64,000 nt of DNA from Lachnospiraceae bacterium (GTDB taxonomy: Bacteria > Bacillota > Clostridia > Lachnospirales > Lachnospiraceae), in contig SVFN01000019.1 in the NCBI GenBank assembly GCA_015056815.1, positions 23,805 to 87,804 of the forward strand. Reading direction: 5' to 3'. Below the pieces are notes generated by a model. The model saw only the letters and a list, made by a program, of their open reading frames with translations, ran no database searches and had not been told where the DNA came from. The translations under genes were made by a program, and so were the position numbers. Below, one piece after another: positions 1 to 6,387 of this stretch (its first letter is position 1; each line of letters opens with the position of its first letter).

Positions 1-60
1 AGGGTGCCAAAGGGCGGGGAGCAACAAAAACACGTTATTAAGAATAAGAGGGAAAACAAG

Positions 61-2076
61 ATGGCCAGGATCAAAGAGAAAAAGATACGGCAGTTGAAAA
101 AAAGCAGAGTGTGGATCACCCTGATCGTGTTTGCACTTGTGATATTTTTTACATCGGTATTTATGACCGGCTTTTCCAGTGCATTTTTATATTATCTGCT
201 GGATATGAAAATGCAGGGACAGTATGAAGCGGTAATGCACACAGCAAGACTGTACGACAGAGCGATCATTTCCGGTGATGAAGATGTGGAGGAGCTTCTT
301 TTGTCGGAAACAGACAATGCAACCTACTTTGTGAGGGATAACGAGGGAAAGATCCTTCATGAGAACGGAGAAAATACCTGTAGTGAATATGGAAGTGAAC
401 TGCTGCCGTCCCGAATGAGGGACCCGATCCGGATCTATGCGGATACCAAACAGGGCTTTATTTATGCCGATGAGGAAGGACTTACAGTGGATACGCAGCT
501 GCTTTATCAGTGGCTTCGGACGGATCCCGAGGTAAAAAGGGATATACGAAAGGGGGAGAAACCGCTGGAACTTCCGGTATGGCTGGCGTTAAATGTGAAT
601 CAGGGAAAGGAGCAGTTTTGCTATAAAGCCTTTTTTCAGGTGGATATCAAGGATGCCATTTTGCTGCTCTCTGCGGCAGGAGTCCTGCTCTTTATGGTGA
701 TCGTGATCTCTATCCTGATGATCTCCAATGTTATCAGCAGCATTGTGGGACAGAGAAGAATGTCGGCAATCTTTTTTATGGATGAAGTCACGGGCGGGCA
801 TAACTGGATGTGGTTTCTGGCCAAAGGAGAGCCTTTTTTAAAGAAACGGTTCAATGCCAGAAGAAAGTATGCCATTCTGGATCTGGTCTTTGTGAAATAC
901 CGTAATTATTGTGTATGTCACTCCATTGAAAAGGGAGAAAAAGCGCTTTGCCTGGTGGAGCAGATGGTCAGGAAGAAACTGGACAAAAAAGAACTCTGCG
1001 CGCATTATGCTTCTGCCAATTTTGTCCTGCTTTTGGAATATGACGAGGAAGAACAGCTGAAAAAACGGATCGAAGGGATGCTGAACGAACTGGAACAGAT
1101 CGATCCGGTGCATAAATTCAGCTTTCATGTAGGGATCGATCTTCTGGAAAATGTTGTGGATAAAAAAGGAAATCCGGTCCGAAGAAAGACGATCGATCTG
1201 GAGAAGGAATACAATAATGCGTGTGCAGCCAGAGCGACTCTCAACGACAGTGACGATTCCGGCATTGCGTTCTTCAATGAGAAGCTGGTCGAGGAACAAA
1301 GGTGGCTGGATCAGGTACAGGAGAAGCAGCAGGAGGCGTTAGAACGGGAAGAATTCCTGGTCTACTATCAGCCCAAATATGATCCTAACACCAATCTGCT
1401 GCGGGGAGCGGAGGCACTGATCCGCTGGCATTCGCCGGAGTTGGGATTTGTTTCCCCGGGACAGTTTATTCCGATCTTTGAAAAGAACGGATTCATCACG
1501 AAGATCGATCATTATATGCTGGAGCATGTGGCAAAGGATCAGAAAGCATGGCTGGACAATGGATATGCCTGTGTGCCGGTATCTGTGAATGTATCCAGAG
1601 CCCATTTTGTCGAAAGCGATCTGGCGGAGCAGATCCGGGATATTGTGGATGCAGTGGGGACGCCGCATGAATATATAGAGCTTGAGCTGACGGAGAGTGC
1701 TTTTTTTGATGATAAGAAGGCATTGATCGCTACGATCATGAAATTAAAGGAATACGGTTTTTCCGTGTCGATGGACGATTTCGGCTCCGGGTATTCTTCC
1801 CTGAATTCCTTAAAGGACATACCGTTAGATGTCCTGAAGCTGGATGCAGAATTTTTCCGGGGAGATATGAAGGATAAGCGGGGAGAGATCGTGGTGTCGG
1901 AAGCAATCCGGCTTGCCAAGAGTCTGGATATGAGGACTGTGGCAGAAGGAGTCGAAGTGAAAGAGCAGGTGGATTTTCTGGCAAAGCAGGGGTGCGACAT
2001 GATACAGGGGTTCTTTTATGACAAACCCATGCCGAAGGAAGAATTTGAGAAAAAAGTCGCAACTGTGTTTATATAG
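61..2076 (+). CDS. Membrane-bound EAL-domain cyclic-di-GMP phosphodiesterase with degenerate GGDEF domain
   Basis: Likely hydrolyses cyclic di-GMP to pGpG at the inner face of the membrane. From the ATG at 61 (AGAGGG upstream; a longer reading from GTG at 4 has no better site) it is 671 residues. A basic N-terminus precedes a membrane segment at about 17-47, an extracytoplasmic sensor-like region follows, and a second membrane segment lies at about 198-226. A GGDEF-like fold (about 236-390) has SANF where GGDEF should be, so cyclase activity is not expected. The EAL domain (about 430-668) looks intact: AEALIRW, SVNVS, ELTES, MDDFGSGYSSL, LKLD and AEGVE are all present. The sensed signal is unknown. 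It ends 106 bases before the sigma-factor gene and may be the first gene of that cluster. Confidence 0.88.
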   Translation: MARIKEKKIRQLKKSRVWITLIVFALVIFFTSVFMTGFSSAFLYYLLDMKMQGQYEAVMHTARLYDRAIISGDEDVEELLLSETDNATYFVRDNEGKILHENGENTCSEYGSELLPSRMRDPIRIYADTKQGFIYADEEGLTVDTQLLYQWLRTDPEVKRDIRKGEKPLELPVWLALNVNQGKEQFCYKAFFQVDIKDAILLLSAAGVLLFMVIVISILMISNVISSIVGQRRMSAIFFMDEVTGGHNWMWFLAKGEPFLKKRFNARRKYAILDLVFVKYRNYCVCHSIEKGEKALCLVEQMVRKKLDKKELCAHYASANFVLLLEYDEEEQLKKRIEGMLNELEQIDPVHKFSFHVGIDLLENVVDKKGNPVRRKTIDLEKEYNNACAARATLNDSDDSGIAFFNEKLVEEQRWLDQVQEKQQEALEREEFLVYYQPKYDPNTNLLRGAEALIRWHSPELGFVSPGQFIPIFEKNGFITKIDHYMLEHVAKDQKAWLDNGYACVPVSVNVSRAHFVESDLAEQIRDIVDAVGTPHEYIELELTESAFFDDKKALIATIMKLKEYGFSVSMDDFGSGYSSLNSLKDIPLDVLKLDAEFFRGDMKDKRGEIVVSEAIRLAKSLDMRTVAEGVEVKEQVDFLAKQGCDMIQGFFYDKPMPKEEFEKKVATVFI

Positions 2077-2182
2077 GTCGCTTTCCTGAAAAGACTGCAA
2101 CATTTCAGGAGCGCCGATTGTATCATAAGCAGAAGGACAAAACGATCGATAGCAGCATTCGTATAAATTGGAGAAAAGACAG

Positions 2183-2848
2183 ATGGAAATGACGATCAGA
2201 CGATCAGGATCATGGGATGTGATTCGCAGATGGAAAAGAGATTCGAAGGCTGCCTTGGGATGGCTTTTTGAAAAACTGGAAGGTGTGCTGTCCCGGGCAG
2301 ATATCCGTCGCACAGAGGAGGTGGGGAATACCTCCTCTGCGCGACCGGTGGAGGCGAATACGGCGGAAATGTCTGTGAATGAGCGGGCGGGAGAACTGCT
2401 TGAGAGGCATGGCAACAGTATTTTGCGGCTTTGCTATTCCTACCTTCACAATATGTCCGACGCGGAGGATATTTTACAGGATACCCTGATACAGTATATT
2501 AAGACGGCACCGGTTTTGGAAAATGAGAAGCATGAGAGAGCATGGTTGTTAAAGGTTGCAGCGAATTTAAGCAAAAACAGGATTCAGTACAATAAGCGCA
2601 GACAGACGGATGAACTGGAGGAAACGCTTGTGGCAGAGGAGGCGAAGGATCTTTCCTTTGTCTGGATCGCGGTCAAGAAACTGCCGGATAAATACAGAGA
2701 GGTCGTGCATCTGTTTTATTACGAAGGCTATGCGACCAAAGAAATTGCGAAGATCTTACAGAGAAACGAGTCCACGGTACGCTCGGATCTGAAAAGAGGC
2801 AGAGAGCAGTTAAAAGGTATTTTGAAGGAGGGCTACGATTTTGAGTAA
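2183..2848 (+). CDS. Sigma-70 family (ECF-like) RNA polymerase sigma factor
   Basis: Alternative sigma factor that would direct RNA polymerase to a small set of promoters. Region 2 is recognisable at about residues 80-110 (ILRLCYSYLHNMSDAEDIL) and region 4 at about 163-215 (LPDKYREVVHLFYYEGYATK, then a helix-turn-helix with ESTVRSDLKRGREQL). The chosen ATG has GGAG nine bases upstream; a TTG at 2168 is also open. The first 60 or so residues are unusual for an ECF factor. An internal ATG at 2372 (MSVNERAGELL) would give a conventional length and cannot be excluded. The last bases overlap the next gene, whose product has a single membrane segment, the usual arrangement for a sigma factor and its regulator. 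Confidence 0.82.
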   Translation: MEMTIRRSGSWDVIRRWKRDSKAALGWLFEKLEGVLSRADIRRTEEVGNTSSARPVEANTAEMSVNERAGELLERHGNSILRLCYSYLHNMSDAEDILQDTLIQYIKTAPVLENEKHERAWLLKVAANLSKNRIQYNKRRQTDELEETLVAEEAKDLSFVWIAVKKLPDKYREVVHLFYYEGYATKEIAKILQRNESTVRSDLKRGREQLKGILKEGYDFE

Positions 2849-3725
2849 CTATCAAAAGATTATGGATAAAGTGGTCATAACGGACGAAATGCGGGAACGG
2901 ATCTGTCGGAACGTGGAAACGGAATGCGCGAAAGAACAGCCTGCCGAGAAGGCGCAAAATAATAAGATCCTTCCCTTTTTCCGGAAATATACTCCGGTCA
3001 TGGCGACCTGTGCCGCTGCCGTACTGGTGCTTGTCTGTCTCTCCAGGGCAGGTTTGTTCCACATCGGTGCGGACAAAAGTCAAAACAGCAGCATGGAGGC
3101 GGCGTGCGACAGTGCGGCACCGGCGGCTGATTATGAAATGGCAGAAGCGACAGAGGAAGCTGCAAAGAATTATGATGAGTACGGTATGAAGGATTCTACG
3201 CAGACAGATTCGGCGGATGTGGCAGCTTCAGATGCAGCGGGCAGCACAGAGGATGCCGCAGAAGACGCGAGTGCGACATCCTCTGAGAGCCGGGAAGCGT
3301 TACAGGGTCAGAAAAAAGATGTCGATAGCAATGACATGGAAGGAACGGATTCGGTGTGGAAACCGTGCGGACTTTTCGTGACGGCGGAGAATGTGACGGC
3401 AAAGAAAGCAACGCTGGTCTTTGAACAGAAGGATGTACCGATCGAGGGCGAACTGAGCTTCGGGGAAGATTTTGTCCTGCAAAAAAAGGAGGGTAAAATC
3501 TGGAAGGAGGCAGACATTGTCTTGGAAGGAGAGTATGGATTCAACGATATTGCGCATCTGATCACGCCGGAAGACAGAACAGAGTATGAATATGACTGGG
3601 AGTGGCTCTATGGGACGCTTGCTCCGGGAGAATATCGTGTTGGCATCAATGTTTCCCATAGAAAAGACGAGAGTGGATTTTTTGAGAAGAAGAGAATGTA
3701 TGCTTATTTTGCAGTAAGCGAATAA
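2841..3725 (+). CDS. Putative anti-sigma-like membrane protein with extracytoplasmic Ig-like domain
   Basis: Not identified by family. It starts at a TTG overlapping the end of the sigma-factor gene by eight bases, with GGAGG upstream, so the two are translationally coupled. The 294-residue product has a short cytoplasmic part (1-50), one membrane segment at about 51-70 (MATCAAAVLVLVCLSRAGLF), a low-complexity Ala/Glu/Asp/Ser stretch (about 85-170) and a C-terminal beta-rich domain (about 172-293). That domain resembles the bacterial Ig-like domains of secreted lipoproteins (FVTAENVTAKKATLVFEQKD, APGEYRVGINVS). Position and topology suggest it tethers or senses for the sigma factor. No zinc-finger anti-sigma motif is visible, so the anti-sigma role is inference. 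Confidence 0.7.
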   Translation: MSNYQKIMDKVVITDEMRERICRNVETECAKEQPAEKAQNNKILPFFRKYTPVMATCAAAVLVLVCLSRAGLFHIGADKSQNSSMEAACDSAAPAADYEMAEATEEAAKNYDEYGMKDSTQTDSADVAASDAAGSTEDAAEDASATSSESREALQGQKKDVDSNDMEGTDSVWKPCGLFVTAENVTAKKATLVFEQKDVPIEGELSFGEDFVLQKKEGKIWKEADIVLEGEYGFNDIAHLITPEDRTEYEYDWEWLYGTLAPGEYRVGINVSHRKDESGFFEKKRMYAYFAVSE

Positions 3726-3760
3726 AGAAATCGCCTTTCACAATCATTTCTTATACATGA

Positions 3761-3834
3761 AAAACAGGGCAATGATCCCAAAGAGCGAAAATGCTTTGCG
3801 TTTTACGCCGCCGGGAATCGGAGCCCTGTTTTTT
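3761..3834. terminator. Bidirectional terminator between convergent genes
   Basis: Arms AAAACAGGGC (3761-3770) and GCCCTGTTTT (3823-3832) with a 52-base loop that can form further hairpins. T-runs occur on both strands, so it can end both the sigma/partner transcript and the convergent purF transcript. Confidence 0.75.
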
Positions 3835-3859
3835 GCATGATAAGCCCGTCAAGCGCATG

Positions 3860-5287
3860 TCATACTTCCAGTGCGATCACGGAATTCTTTCCTTCCTGTT
3901 CTTTTGGTATCTCCATCGGATATTGATCGTCAAAACATGCACGGCACAAAGGCAGATCTCCCACCATGCTCTGAAGATCCTCCACCTTCATATAGCCTAA
4001 GGAATCCGCACCGATCATATCACGGATCTGCTCCACAGAATGAGAGGAGGCGATCAGCTGCTTGTTGGAAGGCACATCGGTTCCGAAATAGCAGGGATAT
4101 AAAAACGGTGGGGAGCAGATGCGTACATGAACACTTAACGCTCCGGCTTCCTTTAACAGGCGGATCAGCTTGGCGATCGTGGTGCCGCGGACAATGGAAT
4201 CATCAACTACAACGACACGCTTCCCGCGGACGGCACTTTCCAGGACATTCAGCTTTAGTGCCACACCGGACTCGCGTTCTTTTTGGGTGGGCTTGATAAA
4301 GGTGCGTCCTACGTAGCTGTTTTTAAAAAACACCATGCCAAAGGGAATACCGGATTCCTGCGCAAAGCCTTCTGCGGCGGCAAGTCCGGAGTCCGGGACG
4401 CCGCATACCAGATCCGCTTCGGCCGGATAGGCTTTTGCCAGGGCGTGACCGGCACGAAGTCTCGCCTCATAGACACTGATGCCATCGAGCCGGCTGTCCA
4501 ATCTGGCAAAGTAGATATACTCAAAAATGCAATGTGCCTGTTTTTCCTGAGACAGTTCGAGATTGGATTCCAGTCCTTTTTCACTGATCGAAAGAATCTC
4601 ACCGGGGCGGATATCCCGGATAAACGTGGCACCGACAGCAGTGAGGGCACAGCTTTCCGAAGCAATGATATAAGTATGATCCCGTTTTCCAAGGCACAAG
4701 GGCTTTAAACCGAAGGGATCTCTGACCGCGATCAGCTTGCGGGGACTTGCAATCACAAGACCATAGGCGCCTTTCATCTTGTGGGCGGTGCGTATGATCG
4801 CTTCTTCCACACTGGAAGATTGAACCCGTTCCCTGGCAATATAGTGCGCGATGACTTCCGAATCGGTGGTCGTGTGGAAGATAGCGCCGGTCTGTACCAG
4901 CTCTCTCCTGAGAACACTCGTGTTGACGAGATTGCCGTTGTGGGCAAGAGCCAGTGTTCCCTTTACATAATTGAGTACCAAAGGCTGTGCATTGCTGCGG
5001 GTGGCGGCACCGGTTGTGGAGTAGCGGACATGACCGATTCCCAGATTGCCTGGAAGCAGGGAAAAAGTCTCTTCCTTAAACACTTCGTTTACCAGTCCCA
5101 TACCTTTATGAATGCGAAGATTTCCGAGCGGACCGCTTGTGTCGGATACAGCAATCCCGCAGGATTCCTGACCGCGGTGCTGCAGGGCACTGAGCCCGTA
5201 ATAGATGTCTTTTGCGACAGAGGTACCGTCCAGACAGTACATACCAAATACGCCGCATTCTTCTTTGATCTTATCATCTGCTATCAT
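3860..5287 (-). CDS. purF: Amidophosphoribosyltransferase (glutamine PRPP amidotransferase)
   Basis: First committed step of de novo purine synthesis: PRPP + glutamine gives 5-phosphoribosylamine + glutamate, in the cytoplasm. The ATG at 5287 follows AAGGAGAAG and gives 475 residues, the usual Bacillus-type length. A ten-residue propeptide ends just before the nucleophile Cys of CGVFGMY. The N-terminal glutaminase domain includes LQHRGQESCGIAV. The C-terminal phosphoribosyltransferase domain has the PRPP loop VVVVDDSIVRGTT. The four cysteines that bind the 4Fe-4S cluster in the Bacillus-type enzyme appear present (HCIFEY, YPCYFG, LCRAC). It stands alone, away from other pur genes, and has its own promoter and a leader terminator, so expression is probably set by antitermination. 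Confidence 0.97.
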   Translation of the reverse strand: MIADDKIKEECGVFGMYCLDGTSVAKDIYYGLSALQHRGQESCGIAVSDTSGPLGNLRIHKGMGLVNEVFKEETFSLLPGNLGIGHVRYSTTGAATRSNAQPLVLNYVKGTLALAHNGNLVNTSVLRRELVQTGAIFHTTTDSEVIAHYIARERVQSSSVEEAIIRTAHKMKGAYGLVIASPRKLIAVRDPFGLKPLCLGKRDHTYIIASESCALTAVGATFIRDIRPGEILSISEKGLESNLELSQEKQAHCIFEYIYFARLDSRLDGISVYEARLRAGHALAKAYPAEADLVCGVPDSGLAAAEGFAQESGIPFGMVFFKNSYVGRTFIKPTQKERESGVALKLNVLESAVRGKRVVVVDDSIVRGTTIAKLIRLLKEAGALSVHVRICSPPFLYPCYFGTDVPSNKQLIASSHSVEQIRDMIGADSLGYMKVEDLQSMVGDLPLCRACFDDQYPMEIPKEQEGKNSVIALEV

Positions 5288-5304
5288 AATCTTCTCCTTA
5301 ACAT

Positions 5305-5348
5305 AAAAAGGCGCTTTGAGCCTGTGATACTCAAAGCGCCGTTGCTTT
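5305..5348 (-). promoter_or_regulatory. purF leader: overlapping small hairpin and intrinsic terminator (ANTAR-like antiterminator candidate)
   Basis: Read on the minus strand. A five-pair hairpin AAAGC/GCTTT (5344-5348 and 5333-5337) closes a six-base loop AACGGC (5338-5343). The loop and 3' arm are also the 5' arm of a terminator: 11 perfect pairs (5330-5340 with 5310-5320), nine-base loop, then TTTTTAT. The two folds exclude each other. The terminator ends about 18 bases before the purF start codon. A hexaloop with A at position 1 and G at position 4 is the reported hallmark of ANTAR-protein targets. A clean second hexaloop hairpin is not seen, so the ANTAR link is inference. Confidence 0.7.
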
Positions 5349-5357
5349 ACAGTTAGT

Positions 5358-5386
5358 AGTATACGTTCAAAAAAATGGAAAGTCAA
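5358..5386 (-). promoter_or_regulatory. purF promoter
   Basis: Minus strand: -35 TTGACT (5386-5381), 17-base spacer, -10 TATACT (5363-5358). The predicted transcript start near 5351 lies directly at the foot of the leader hairpin. Confidence 0.75.
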
Positions 5387-5416
5387 GCGCAGAAAGCAGG
5401 AAAACAGAAAAAAGCA

Positions 5417-5445
5417 TTGACAAATTAGCGTAGGCTAACTATAAT
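5417..5445 (+). promoter_or_regulatory. Consensus promoter of the ABC exporter with palindrome in the spacer
   Basis: TTGACA (5417-5422), 17-base spacer, TATAAT (5440-5445): a perfect sigma-A match. The spacer holds an inverted repeat TTAGC-GTAG-GCTAA (5425-5438), a likely operator because a bound repressor would sit between -35 and -10. The repressor is unknown. The half sites are loosely like DtxR/IdeR boxes, but this is not a firm match. Confidence 0.8.
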
Positions 5446-5449
5446 AAAA

Positions 5450-5510
5450 GCAAACATATGAATGATTGCACATATGTTCAAACGTGAACTTCAACACAAT
5501 CTATGTTTGC
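5450..5510. repeat. Nested inverted repeats in the ABC exporter leader
   Basis: Outer arms GCAAACATA (5450-5458) and TATGTTTGC (5502-5510). Inside are AACATATG (5453-5460) with CATATGTT (5471-5478), and GTTCA (5476-5480) with TGAAC (5485-5489). They lie between the transcript start and the start codon at 5577, so they could be operators or alternative RNA folds. Confidence 0.55.
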
Positions 5511-5576
5511 AGTATCCGAAAACACAGATACAGTATCGGTTCGGACATGGAATTTTAGAATGAGGGAGAGGAGATT

Positions 5577-6287
5577 ATGTTACAAAAGGAATTTTTGAAG
5601 GTCAGTCAGGTATACAAAGCATACGGGAGCGGAGACAGCAGACAGGAGGTCTTAAAGGGAACGGATTTCGCAGTGGCAAAAGGAGAGTTCTGTGTGTTGT
5701 TAGGACCCTCGGGTTCAGGGAAATCTACACTGCTTAACATTATCGGCGGTATTGACAGTGCTGATGACGGTTACATATCCATCAATGGAGACAAATTGAA
5801 GGATATGGACGAAAAGGCATTGACTCAGTACCGCCGTAAGCATTTGGGCTATGTGTTCCAGCTTTATAATCTGATCCCGAATCTTACCGTCAAAGAAAAT
5901 ATCGAGGTCGGGGCTTATCTGTCCGATCAACCGCTGGCAATCGATGAACTCTTAAACACGCTGGGACTTTATGAACACAGACACAAGCTGCCCAACCAGC
6001 TTTCCGGCGGACAGCAGCAGCGCACTTCTATCGGACGTGCCATTGTGAAAAATCCCGATATCCTTTTATGCGATGAGCCGACCGGCGCGTTGGATTACAC
6101 GACTTCCAAGGAAATCTTAAAGCTGATCGAGGAGGTCAATCAGAAATACGGGAATACTGTTATCATGGTTACTCACAATGAAGCGATCCAGTATATGGCA
6201 GACCACACGATCAAACTGCGCGATGGCCAGGTGCGTAAGAATATCGCCAATGAGAACAAGGTCAGTGCGATGGAGCTTGAATGGTAA
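5577..6287 (+). CDS. ABC transporter ATP-binding protein (MacB/LolD-like)
   Basis: Cytoplasmic ATPase subunit of an ABC exporter. The 236 residues hold Walker [14 protein letters not shown]-loop region VFQLYNL, signature [14 protein letters not shown], Walker [13 protein letters not shown] and the H-loop VTHNE. The family is the MacB/LolD/FtsE-type ATPases that pair with FtsX-like permeases. The start follows GGAGAGGAGATT. It is followed after 100 bases by one very large FtsX-type permease, so the two probably form one complex. Such systems often export peptides or resist membrane-active peptides; the substrate here is unknown. Regulation: perfect promoter with a palindromic operator at 5417-5445. 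Confidence 0.93.
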   Translation: MLQKEFLKVSQVYKAYGSGDSRQEVLKGTDFAVAKGEFCVLLGPSGSGKSTLLNIIGGIDSADDGYISINGDKLKDMDEKALTQYRRKHLGYVFQLYNLIPNLTVKENIEVGAYLSDQPLAIDELLNTLGLYEHRHKLPNQLSGGQQQRTSIGRAIVKNPDILLCDEPTGALDYTTSKEILKLIEEVNQKYGNTVIMVTHNEAIQYMADHTIKLRDGQVRKNIANENKVSAMELEW

Positions 6288-6387
6288 CGGATCCGAAGAC
6301 TGTTTTATGACAAAATGATCCGGCTGGAGAAATAGCCGGACAGCCGGCAGAGAAGGGCAGATTGAAAACGAGAGTGAGGATGAGAAG

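Noticed and set aside
636..2415. Long minus-strand frames opposite the EAL gene
   Set aside because: They mirror the codon pattern of the plus-strand gene, which has clear domain motifs.
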